From Trileptium ribeirensis (Eukaryota; Nematoda; Enoplea; Enoplida; Thoracostomopsidae): a DNA stretch of 64,000 bases. Position numbers and translations under genes: made by a program. Below are positions 1-11,033 of this stretch, piece after piece; the stretch's first letter is position 1, and each line of letters starts with the position of its first letter. The DNA lies in contig JASANE010021448.1 of the NCBI GenBank assembly GCA_030248225.1, positions 1 to 64,000 on the forward strand. Reading direction: 5' to 3'. The notes under the pieces are model-generated. The model saw only the letters and a program-made list of their open reading frames with translations, was not told the origin of the DNA and ran no database searches.

Positions 1-94
1 AAGTTCTCGATATACTGTGCCTTAACCTAAGCCTTTAATCCGTATATGAAACATACACTAAGCCTAAGCCTAAAGAAGCCCTCCCGCTCTTCTT

Positions 95-415
95 TTTTTA
101 ACGATATACCATATTGCCCCACAGTGTTACCTGAGCCGACGATATATCTACCATATTGCCGCACAGTGTTACCTGGGCCGACGATATACCATATTGCCCC
201 AACAGTGTTACCTGGGCCGACGATATACCATATTGCCCCACAGTGTTACCTGGGCCGAAGATATACCATATTGCCCCACAGTGTTACCTGAGCCGACGAT
301 ATACCATATTGCCCCACAGTGTTACCTGGGCCGACGATATACCATATTGGCCCGCAGAGTTACCTGGGCCGACGATAGACCATATTGCCTTACAGTGTTA
401 CCTGGACCGAAGATA
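95..415. repeat. 38-bp tandem repeat at the outer end of the left arm
   Basis: About eight units contain CAGTGTTACCTGGGCCGACG followed by ATATACCATATTGCCC. Copies of CAGTGTTACC start at 122, 164, 203, 241, 279 and 317, with variants at 355 and 393, which gives a mainly 38-bp period. 38 is not a multiple of 3, so the short overlapping open frames across this block are products of the repeat and not genes. Confidence 0.9.
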
Positions 416-3079
416 ATATATATAAACCCCTGGAAGAGTTTAGTCAGTAATAAATCGAACAAAGTACTTTTGCCTCTGTGAAGTTCTGAATTTTGTTATG
501 AGGTACCTGCTTTAACTAAATAGGTGAAAAAGTTTAGTACTGGTGAAAAAAGCAATAAAAAAATACTGCAAACATTTAAGCTAATAAATCTACTTAGGAC
601 TAGTGTATATAAATTAGCTCGATAGTCAAAGCCAGAAATTTCCATACAATAATGTATGTAAATAAGAAAAAGCCATATATATAAACGTGTAGTTTATGTA
701 TATGTTTTCAAAAAAATTCGAACGAACAGTGTAAAAGTAGTTAGAATAGAATAATAAAATTTTCCAAAGAACTGTGAATTTTATGTACGTTGTAAAGTTC
801 AGGAAAAAAGAAATGAAAATGTTTGCATTGAAAACAAAATAAATAATTAAAAATATATTACTTTTAATGAATCATAAACACAAGTTTTTTTTTCATTTTA
901 GCCGTAAATGGTGGTTGTGAAGGCGAATGATGAAATTAACAATGCCTTTTGGGCTCAACCTTTTATTCCGACAAATGTTGAGACGTCGCCTATTAACTTG
1001 TATCAAGAATTCATGATAGCTTCTTGAGAAAAATCAGGAACGCAGGAACGATCTTGAGTCTGAGGGGCAAGCTATGATGGGTGCATAGAGGGGAGAGATG
1101 CAAGTCTTGGATCCTTTCAAATCATACATATTTGCCACACCGCCGAAGGCGCTGGGAGAATCTTGGCAACATTGACAAATATCTGGGAAAATTTTCCTAA
1201 AATTATGACATCTGAGTATATTTTTTGGGAAGGGGTGATGGAGGAGGCACAAATGAAGGCCGCGCCCCAGCTTGATTGCCGGCAGCCGCCCCTGTCCTCG
1301 GTAACGGTCCTGAAAAATTCTCCAAATTTAAACTGCTTTAGGGCCGCGGTTAGTTTTAGCGAGGCCATCTTTACCTGTGCCACGATAAACAACAAACTTT
1401 ATTGGTCCTTAGGAACAGAAGTGTTAATTACGCACGTATGGTTTCCAACAGTAAAATTCAGCAAAAAAGCACAAACATTGAAACCATCAATAAATGATTT
1501 TTGCTGCTGGTTAGCTGTCGGGGGGCGATGCTTTGTATAAAATGTTAGAATTGCAAAATCATACTTTAATTAGTCAGAATAGCAAATATATGATATAATT
1601 ATTTTAGGTTTGTGTTTTCCTATTACAGGATTCTATTCTCACTCTTAAAGTCTCAAATTTTCAAATTTGAACGTGGGAACACACTTAAATTTCCGTCTTT
1701 TAAGAGTCCATTTTCATTTATAGTTAAAACTGAATAGTATTGTTTTGTAAAAAGTATAGTGCTGAGGGGTTAATGACTTTAAACTGAGCCTAAGCTATAT
1801 GCTTGCGGGAAGTAGCAGGAATTTGGTTTATATATTTATCGTAACAAAGTGGACGACAAATTTGAGCTTAAATAATAATAACTATTTTTATTGCTAATCT
1901 ATATAGGACCCATCACTGTTTCAACTTCTTATTTTGATTTGATCTTATTATCTCTTACAGTAGACATATTTTTATGCTACTAAATTAAGACCATTTCTAC
2001 CTTATACTTTCTTGTTGTACTGAAGTTCCGAAAAACAGGGTGATGCTCACCACAATTATTTTGCTTAAAATCAATTCGTTTCGTCAGAAAACAACTGCTT
2101 ATCTGAGCAATTATTAAACAAACAATTATCCAGTTTTTGTTCTAAAAATCACATAAAAACCAAAAGAAATAACGTCAAAAACGAAACTATTAAATCTTGA
2201 TTGAAAGATCCTAGAAATAAATGTACATACACAAAAAACGCAAATCTAAATATCATCGCTGGTATTGTTAATTAATTTGGCACAAACCAGGACAATATCA
2301 TCCATGTCCAGAGACTACATATATATTTGACATTTTCAAAACAACCAATCCTTTGAATGAATTGCTATCCGTACCAACCCAGAATTTCTACCAACCCAGA
2401 ATTTCACACACACACACTAATAGTTGCTGCCAGACTGCGGTTTTGACACTTTTAAATGTGATCTGCGAATATCATCGCAGTCCAACGTTTGGTTGGTTGG
2501 TCGTCGTTTAATCACTTCATGACTTTAATGTATTTCGTTTTCGTTGTGATTTTATGACCCTGCCTAGCAATTATATATTCAGTCCGACTAGGCTCGTTTG
2601 ATTCGAAGAAAATACACATAAAATTTTATACATTCAGACAATTTTCTATCGACAATTCTCCAGCACCACTACACAACAACTGCTGTGTAATGAAAAGAAG
2701 CTATAGTTATAATAACTAATATATACTGAATGTTATATATATGAAGCCCAAGCAAAGGTGACGGGTCTGACATATGATTCAAAAACAAAACGATTTTTTT
2801 GGTTTGGAAAGCAATCCACAACTGACTTAGGGAGTGCTTACATTGCGTTCGATCCGGTCCGATCCGAATCGAACTTGTGCTTTGATATAGTGTCCAAATG
2901 CATCCGATGTGATCCGCGAGCGAACAGCAACAAGCATCCAATCGTTCAGTATTCGTCGAATTTAGATTGTATTGCACACTCAAACGTGGTTTGTTGCTGT
3001 CGAACAACTGTAAGAATTAAGGGCTTAAACATGTGGCGGACTAAATTTTGATTAACCTTTGTAGAATTAATTTACATTT

Positions 3080-3195
3080 CGCGTAGCGATGTACAACTAT
3101 TGGTCGCCGCGAGGCATCGAACCCCGAACGTTCCTAGGCGGGTTTCCTCCACCCCCATACCCTGACGGCTCTGCACCTGCCACCCTTCCCCATCG
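3080..3195 (-). other. Possible tRNA-like (SINE B-box) remnant, left arm
   Basis: On the minus strand the block contains GGGGTTCGATGCC, which resembles the pol III B box / T arm (GGTTCGANNCC). It lies downstream of a GC-rich stretch. I cannot fold a complete cloverleaf and see no convincing A box, so this is at best a tRNA-derived SINE remnant. The mirror copy is at about 13075-13190. Confidence 0.2.
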
Positions 3196-4043
3196 TCGCC
3201 GCGCATAGCAAAAATTCGCAAAAAAGGGTGGAAAATAGGCAATAATTGGAGTAAAATTGGCAAAATTCAAATTTTAGAATTAGAGTAAGAACTCCAACTA
3301 ACGTATTATTCTTAGCTCAGGTTTTCTCCCTTTGGTTACGAGTTGGTATGACAAAATTAACTGAACCAAATCATATTATGGATGGCCCGCTTAAAATTGA
3401 ACAAGGATATAATTTTTCGCCGAAAAATTAAGATTACTCGGTCTTGACTACACCTATAAATTTACTCAGCGCGTTGAATCTATTAAGTCGCACAAATTTT
3501 CATATTACTCGGTAAATAGTATGCTAAACGACCAGTACACATGAAAATTTTCATATTTTTCGGTGCCTTATAGGACCCAGATATATTTATTGGAAATTTT
3601 TTATGCAACATCGCTTTTATAGTGGACGATCCATTAGAGAAAAAAATACTTTCCTTTCTACTATCGTCTGTCTAGTGAAACTTAGGTCAAGCTGTTCAAC
3701 GAAACTATTGTTAGTATGTATCAATGAAAATATACTTTAAAGTAATTTTACTACCAGTATTAGGTTATTAGCACAATATTACCAGTTCAGGTTCATGTCT
3801 AGCTGTTAAATGTTAGTATGATAGAGTTAGCCGAAACAAAATATCTCAGATAATCACATAAAGCGGTATATTTTTAGCCTTCACGCATTATCGTTCCAGG
3901 ATGCTATAGGTACTAGCCTGTCTAAAATTAGTAGGCAGCCAAATATTCCTTTACAAAGCAATGCGTCGCAAACTCTTCAAAAGTGGAACGAGCCGGGAAA
4001 ACAAAATATTTGTAAAAACCAATCTGGTTCCGTACGTTATATA

Positions 4044-4420
4044 CCTTGAAACGTCCAAAACCACAAGCGCAATTTTAGTAAAATACAAATGCCCAGGCAG
4101 ATTTCTTTCAGGTCTTATTTCATATATCACAATGAACTTGTTTTTATCTAATATCCATCATTTCATTTTTTCATGTGTCGGCAAAAAGAAAGGACCGGGC
4201 CGCTTTCTCAGTTTTCGCGGCATCTGTCACACGACCATTATATATACCTTGAAACGTCCAAAACCACAAGCGCAATTTTTGTAACATACAAATGCCCGGG
4301 CAGATTTCTTTCAGGTCTTATTTCTTATATCACAATCAACTTGTTTTTATCTAATACCATCATTTCATTTTTTCATCTGTCAGCCAAAAACGGGACTGAG
4401 CCGCTTTCTCATTCTGTTTA
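4044..4420. repeat. ~203-bp tandem duplication inside the left arm
   Basis: CCTTGAAACGTCCAAAACCA starts at 4044 and again at 4247, followed both times by a similar block ending in CATCATTTCATTTTTTCAT. The same duplication is mirrored in the right arm at about 11890-12235. Open frames across it are explained by the repeat. Confidence 0.75.
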
Positions 4421-5240
4421 CATGCCAAACGACCAATATATATATACAACGTAGCTCGTCCTCCCTCATCAGTATATATACCAAAATGTATTGAGGGAAA
4501 AAATGTACTGAATCTAAAAACATAAACTCATCGAGATCAGCTGATTGAATGAAAAAAATAATTCTAAGATAAACAGTCCCAGTTTTTCAATTCTGCACCT
4601 CGTCAATAATCGGAACGAATAAAACAACGCTACTAAGGAAACAACGCCTTGCTGAAGAAAAACAAGCAAGCAGAAAGGTTTATTAATAAAGATTTTAACA
4701 CGCTTTTTTTCTATCATAGATTCATGCTTGAACAACAAACTTACGAACGGTATTATAATGCAATTTACGTTGCCAACGCATATCGAATGCTTGTAAGCTT
4801 ACAACATGTTCTTTTTGTGTCGGCTGACAAAAAGACATAGGCGTTGATAAAGTAGAACCGTGCAGATTCGCAAGTTACCCTGATTTTCCTGCATTTAGAT
4901 TACCGATAGGGACACGAAGAAAAACGATAAGCTTACAACTTCAACAGAAACACTTTTCAACTTTGCCTTATTTCTTCAGTCATTTATCTCAAGCGATACA
5001 ATGTGTAATTGTGAGGCATAAATGATATAAATTAGCGCGTCAGGGTTACTTGGGTGGCAACATAGTAATTACTCAGGACATCAGAAAATGTTAACAAAGT
5101 TCGCTTCAGCCCCACTACCTTACACGTCTTAGCTGTAACGACTGAGCTACTCAAACTGTCGATAACGCCATAATTGGAAAACAGTATGAAAAAACAGTTT
5201 TGGAAACAGGACAAAATGACCATGTACGGTACCAGAAGCT

Positions 5241-5512
5241 AAACGTGTGTTTACACGCTCTAACTTTTTATTCAAATTTTGATTAAAATTTAAGCTCAAA
5301 ATATCATCAAATTTAAAGCAATTGTGATATTTCAAAATTTAAGATCAAAGTTTTAGTTCCAATATTTTCAGATAATGCAGCTCGCCGTTGATTGGCTACT
5401 GGAATATCCTTGAAAAGTTTGAACAGTGTTCACACGTTTAAACTTACTAAAAATGAAAAAAAACGATGCTTCAAATTTTGAACAAAAAGTTTGAGCGTGT
5501 GAGACCGCCTTA
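5241..5512. mobile_element. MITE with GTGTGAAC-type inverted ends, left arm copy
   Basis: It begins AAACGTGTGTTTACACGCTC and ends TTGAGCGTGTGAGACCGCCT, so its ends are inverted repeats of the form AGGCGTGTTCACACGCTCAAA. The inside is AT-rich with repeated TTTGAACAAAAAGTTTGAG-like words. The same family occurs at 19360-19627 and 33828-34063, and as a single end at 51730-51772. The right-arm copy lies at about 10762-11033. No coding capacity is visible. Confidence 0.7.
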
Positions 5513-5601
5513 ATTATATAAGGATATACTTTTAGCGAAAGCGAAACACAGCAATACACAATATGGAAATATAGTTCTAGGATATTTAAATATATGCCTT
5601 C

Positions 5602-6033
5602 AAATGGGTTCAGTTTATTGCTCGCCTCGGAGTTGAAGGTATGAGATACTGGATGAACTCGCTAAATTCGGATATAATACTACAATTTTGGGCCAACCAT
5701 CCCCACATGCCTGTAAGTTGCTTTGTAGTTAGAACGTTGCTGGAAAAGACGTCTTCTATACGCCATAGAAGAAAATGCATTAACAGCACTGACTGTAGTA
5801 GACAGACGAGGATGTTAATTAGTAAATCCGACAATTTTAGGTCAAAATTCGTTTGGAAACAGACTAGATTATTTGATAATTGCCATACAAAATCAGTCAG
5901 GCCAAAAAAGAATGTTCGAGACCCATTTATATAGAATAAGCTTATCAGACAATAACTTATGCATCCATTGTTTACATGAGCCAAAACCTAAGAAATATGT
6001 AATAACGGACTGCATGAAATTAAAGGACTCGTG
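5602..6033 (+). pseudogene. LINE-type RNase H tail relic, frameshifted (left arm)
   Basis: The translation contains RQTRMLISKSDN, RSKFVWKQTRLFDN and, after a shift, HLYRISLSDNNLCIHC and VITDCMKLKDS. The order RQT(K/R)x(F/L)(I/L), a basic helix, then HLxxxxLSDxxLCxxC and a final C is what I know from the C-terminal region of jockey/R1-type non-LTR retrotransposon proteins, just after RNase H. The upstream part (MRYWMNSLNSDIILQFW) would fall in the RNase H domain, but its catalytic residues are not visible. The left arm lacks two bases near 5915 (AATGTTCGAGACC, against AATGTTTCTGAGACC in the right arm), which breaks the frame. Family assignment is by recall and moderate. Confidence 0.5.
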
Positions 6034-6320
6034 AAAGAAATTCTTTGGAACAGAGGCTTTAGATGAGGTTAATGGATATAATTAGAGCCTGCTGTAAATA
6101 ACAGGTGATGTGAAGAGTATTGCAACATAGAATTGAAGCTGGACTAAGCTAATGTTCTCATATGAGTCTAGCAGCAAACCTGAAAGTATTAAGTCTAAGG
6201 GATGCCGCCCCCGAACCTACAAAAATTAAAGCTGTTCTTTTTTGAAGATATAACGTTACACCCCTCACCTTTCCTTGGGCAACCGCTTATATCAAAAGAT
6301 CAATGTATAATCTCGGTTTC

Positions 6321-6720
6321 ATGACGAGCTATACGACGGGTGGTAAGCACAATCCAATAGAGCATCATTATCAATCATGAATTATCGTCCACTGCCTCTT
6401 GGGAATACATCATGGACCCCTCCTATTTAGCAGTTGTATAAAAGATAAAACTCGATAGAACTTTATTGGAATTAGAACTCTATCAATTAGAACTTCCACC
6501 TAATGAGAACAGCGCCAGCAGACATGACGAGCTATACGACCGGCGGTATGCACAATCCAATAGAGCATCATTATCAATCATGAATTATCGTGCACTGCCT
6601 GTGGAAAATACATCATGGACCCCTCCTATTTGGCGGTTACATAAATGATAAAACTCTGTTAGAACTTTATTAGACTCTATCAATTAGAACTTCTACGGAA
6701 TGAGAACAGCGTCAACAGAA
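6321..6720. repeat. ~206-bp tandem duplication (left arm), mirrored at ~9545-9950
   Basis: CATGACGAGCTATACGAC starts near 6320 and again near 6526. Each copy is followed by CACAATCCAATAGAGCATCA, ACATCATGGACCCCTCC and a TCTATCAATTAGAACTTC segment. The mirror image is at about 9545-9950. The 60-residue open frame in this block, seen on both arms, is explained by the repeat. Confidence 0.75.
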
Positions 6721-7812
6721 AGGATTTGAGAACGATCATATTGACGTTTGCATAAATCTAAAGCTTATCAACGCAATTATTGATATTAGTAGTGCTAAAG
6801 GGAAGCGTATTATACTTTCCTGCACTCTAATGTTAGCCGCGTTGTACGATAACGGCGTTTTTGGCTCCACCCCCTCATTTCTGATTAGGGTTGGTCATCA
6901 TGTGTGCATCTCGCACATTTTGTGAAGGAGGGGGTAGCTCGGACCCCATTCGTTTTGAGGGGATCGGTTGAACCCGTAACAGTTTTTTCAACCGAATCCC
7001 TTAAAACGAGGACTTCGTCGGTCCGTGCTCCACCAGCCCGCAAAACGTCGGGAATCAGTCCATGAAGATACCCCATAAAATGACGGGGGCGCAGGTAAGG
7101 CCGAAACCGTCCGTTTCATCCTGACACGAGTTTGTATTAGAGTAAGGGAGAGTGTCATACTGTTCCCAAATGCACTCTTGATATTAGTATTTGTATTAAT
7201 TATTGTTTATGCTGTAAATATCTTTATCATAACTGTTGTGCCGGCTATCAGTATGTCATTGCCTAAGTTACGAGCTCGCTATTATAATCTTAAACACCGA
7301 AAGCAACACCCGTTACTTTAAAGCACACCGTAGTGCAACCAGTAGGTATTTGGTTACCGAAGTTTGATTGATTGATTGATTGATAAAAGTTGCAACAGAA
7401 GTTCATATGTTGCGTAAAAATATATACATCAAATATAAATTAGAATTTTGCTACATAAAAATAAATTAGAAAGGGCGTACACCCAGCTAAATCTGATTAG
7501 ATCAGAGTATCCTAAATAATAACGATGTGTGTGTTCTGGTGCAACTTAGACAAAATAACTACCATTTTAATGACAAATTAGAACTGTTGTTCGCTTAGCA
7601 ATGAACAATATGAGTTTCCTAATATTTTATAGTTTGTACCAGCCGATTTAACAATTATACTCCGCCCAACAGCGTCGGAAGCTCTTTATAATTAGCGAAA
7701 GCCAGCAAATAAATGTAGAGACGACCCAGGGGATGTCAGAAGAGGGGCTTCGCCCACTTTTTACCGATAAACGTATATCTTATAGTTTGTACCAGCCGAT
7801 TTGACGATTATA

Positions 7813-8448
7813 CTCATTTACAAGCAAATAAATGTAGAGACGAACCAGGGGATGTCAGAAGAGGGGCTTCGCCCACTTTTTACCGATAAACGTATGTCTT
7901 ATAGTTTGTACCAGCCCATTTGACAATTATACTCATTTACAAGCAAATAAATGTAGAGACGACCCAGGGGATGTCAGAAGAGGGGCTTCGCCCACTTTTT
8001 ACCGATAAACGTATATCTTATAGTTTGTACCAGCCGATTTGACAATTATACTCATTTACAAGCAAATAAATGTAGAGACGACCCAGGGGATGTCAGAAGA
8101 GGGGCTTCGCCCACTTTTTACCGATAAACGTATATCTCATAGTTTGTACCAGCCGACTTGACAATTATACTCCGCCCAACAGCGTCGCAAGCTCTTTATA
8201 ATTAGCGAAAGCCAGCAAATAAATGTAGAGACGACCCAGGGGGATTGTCAGAAGACGCGCTTCGCCCACTTTTTACCGATAAATGTAAAAAAATCACTGA
8301 TGGGTTGTAACAAATGGAAACTAAGCGACCAGCCACTCCACTTTTGAAGAGTTTGCGACTTCCCTGAGACGGCCTGTTATTTACATTTATCTTATTTTAT
8401 ATCCGTCATTTAAGTTTTTCTTGACATTAAAAAACGATCGAGACAGTA
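7813..8448. repeat. Loop of the giant palindrome, with extra 119-bp tandem units
   Basis: The arms stop pairing at about 7812 and 8449. The loop holds further direct repeats of a unit that begins TATAGTTTGTACCAGCC. Unit starts are near 7628, 7781, 7900, 8019 and 8138, so the spacing is 119 bp apart from the first unit. The first and last units contain an extra ~34-bp segment (CCGCCCAACAGCGTCG...). The right arm has only one such unit plus a partial one, so the left side was expanded or the right side contracted. From about 8284 to 8448 there is a spacer that does not pair. It includes a short piece (CACTTTTGAAGAGTTTGCGA) also found near 12288 and, in reverse, near 3966. Confidence 0.8.
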
Positions 8449-10239
8449 GTATAATCGTCAAATCGGCTGGTACAAACTATAAGATATACGTTTATCGGTA
8501 AAAAGTGGGCGAAGCCCCCTCCTTCTGACATACCCTGGGTCGTCTCTACATTTATTTGCTGGCTTTCGCTAATTATAAAGAGCTTCCGACGCTGTTGGGC
8601 GGAGTATAATTGTTAAATCGGCTGGTACAAACTATAAAATATTAGGAAACTCATATTGTTCATTGCTAAGCGAACAACAGTTCTAATTTGTCATTAAAAT
8701 GGTAGTTATTTTGTCTAAGTTGCACCAGAACACACACATCGTTATTATTTAGGATACTCTGATCTAATCAGATTTAGCTGGGTGTACGCCCTTTCTAATT
8801 TATTTTTATGTAGCAAAATTCTAATTTATATTTGTTCTGTATATATTTTTACGCAACATATGAACTTCTGTTGCAACTTTTATCAATCAATCAATCAATC
8901 AAACTTCGGTAACCAAATACCTACTGGTTGCACTACGGTGTGCTTTAAAGTAACGGGTGTTGCTTTCGGTGTTTAAGATTATAATAGCGAGCTCGTAACT
9001 TAGGCAATGACATACTGATAGCCGGCACAACAGTTTATGATAAAGATATTTACAGCATAAACAAGTAATTAATACAAAATACTAATATCAAGAGTGCATT
9101 TGGGAAGCAGTATGACACTCTCCCTTACTCTAATACAAACTCGTGTCAGGATGAAACGGACGGTTTTACGGCCTTACCTCGCCCGTCATTTTATGGGGTA
9201 TCTTCATGGACTGATTTCCCGAATTTTTGCGGGCTGGTGGAGCACGGACCGACGGGAAGTCCTCGTTTTAAGGGATTCCGTTGAAAAAACTGTTACGGGT
9301 TCAACCGATCCCCTCAAAACGAATGGGGTCCGAGCTACCCCCTCCTTCACAAAATGTGCGAGATGCACACATGATGACCAACCCTAATCAGAAAATGAGG
9401 GGGGTGGAGCCAAAAACGCCGTTATCGTACAACGCGGCTAACATTAGAGTGCAGGAAAGTATAATACGCTTCCCTTTAGCACTACTAATATCAATAATTG
9501 CGTTGATAAGCTTTAGATTTATGCAAACGTCAATATGATCGTTCTCAAATCCTTTCTGTTGACGCTGTTCTCATTCCGTAGAAGTTCTAATTGATAGAGT
9601 CTAATAAAGTTCTAACAGAGTTTTATCATTTATGTAACCGCCAAATAGGAGGGGTCCATGATGTATTTTCCACAGGCAGTGCACGATAATTCATGATTGA
9701 TAATGATGCTCTATTGGATTGTGCATACCGCCGGTCGTATAGCTCGTCATGTCTGCTGGCGCTGTTCTCATTAGGTGGAAGTTCTAATTGATAGAGTTCT
9801 AATTCCAATAAAGTTCTATCGAGTTTTATCTTTTATACAACTGCTAAATAGGAGGGGTCCATGATGTATTCCCAAGAGGCAGTGGACGATAATTCATGAT
9901 TGATAATGATGCTCTATTGGATTGTGCTTACCACCCGTCGTATAGCTCGTCATGAAACCGAGATTATACATTGATCTTTTGATATAAGCGGTTGCCCAAG
10001 GAAAGGTGAGGGGTGTAACGTTATATCTTCAAAAAAGAACAGCTTTAATTTTTGTAGGTTCGGGGGCGGCATCCCTTAGACTTAATACTTTCAGGTTTGC
10101 TGCTAGACTCATATGAGAACATTAGCTTAGTCCAGCTTCAATTCTATGTTGCAATACTCTTCACATCACCTGTTATTTACAGCAGGCTCTAATTATATCC
10201 ATTAACCTCATCTAAAGCCTCTGTTCCAAAGAATTTCTT

Positions 10240-10674
10240 TCACGAGTCCTTTAATTTCATGCAGTCCGTTATTACATATTTCTTAGGTTTTGGCTCATGT
10301 AAACAATGGATGCATAAGTTATTGTCTGATAAGCTTATTCTATATAAATGGGTCTCAGAAACATTCTTTTTTGGCCTGACTGATTTTGTATGGCAATTAT
10401 CAAATAATCTAGTCTGTTTCCAAACGAATTTTGACCTAAAATTGTCGGATTTACTAATTAACATCCTCGTCTGTCTACTACAGTCAGTGCTGTTAATGCA
10501 TTTTCTTCTATGGCGTATAGAAGACGTCTTTTCCAGCAACGTTCTAACTACAAAGCAACTTACAGGCATGTGGGGATGGTTGGCCCAAAATTGTAGTATT
10601 ATATCCGAATTTAGCGAGTTCATCCAGTATCTCATACCTTCAACTCCGAGGCGAGCAATAAACTGAACCCATTT
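10240..10674 (-). pseudogene. LINE-type RNase H tail relic, unbroken ORF (right arm)
   Basis: This is the mirror of the relic at 5602-6033. Here the frame stays open for 131 residues, from MRYWMNSLNS to MKLKDS, because it keeps the two bases missing in the left arm. It contains RQTRMLISKSDN, THLYRISLSDNN and LCIHC. It is too short for a complete retrotransposon protein and has no reverse transcriptase part beside it, so it is a fragment carried by the palindrome. The open frame extends a little upstream of the Met, to about 10674. Confidence 0.5.
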
Positions 10675-10761
10675 GAAGGCATATATTTAAATATCCTAGA
10701 ACTATATTTCCATATTGTGTATTGCTGTGTTTCGCTTTCGCTAAAAGTATATCCTTATATA

Positions 10762-11033
10762 ATTAAGGCGGTCTCACACGCTCAAACTTTTTGTTCAAAA
10801 TTTGAAGCATCGTTTTTTTTCATTTTAGTAAGTTTAAACGTGTGAACACTGTTCAAACTTTTCAAGGATATTCCAGTAGCCAATCAACGGCGAGCTGCAT
10901 TATCTGAAAATATTGGAACTAAAACTTTGATCTTAAATTTTGAAATATCACAATTGCTTTAAATTTGATGATATTTTGAGCTTAAATTTTAATCAAAATT
11001 TGAATAAAAAGTTAGAGCGTGTAAACACACGTT
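10762..11033. mobile_element. MITE with GTGTGAAC-type inverted ends, right arm copy
   Basis: This is the mirror copy of the MITE at 5241-5512, starting near AAGGCGGTCTCACACGCTCA and ending in GAGCGTGTAAACACACGTTT. It is part of the palindrome, so it is not an independent insertion. Confidence 0.65.

Larger units (their letters stand above)
1..7812 (+). repeat. Left arm of a giant inverted repeat (~7.8 kb)
   Basis: The sequence from base 1 inward is the reverse complement of the sequence from 16261 leftward. For example, AAGTTCTCGATATACTGTGC at 1 pairs with the end of the right arm at 16242-16261. The pairing continues through 38-bp tandem repeats, a GC-rich block near 1240-1320, a diverged patch near 1760-1800 and then long, nearly identical stretches to about 7812. 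Small open frames in this arm (for example 2758-3051 and 3961-4454) reappear unchanged on the opposite strand of the right arm. Base 1 is still inside the match, so the arm may continue left of the window. I recognise no complete transposase, integrase or polymerase gene. The arm looks like a composite of smaller repeats. Confidence 0.93.

Noticed and set aside
1..420. Regular 38-bp repeats that could suggest a CRISPR array
   Set aside because: The repeats are directly adjacent with no unique spacers, there are no cas genes, and the genome is clearly eukaryotic.
2669..3051. 97- and 112-residue open frames conserved on both arms
   Set aside because: Both strands are open over the same bases and the conservation is explained by the near-identical arms. 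No domain is recognised.
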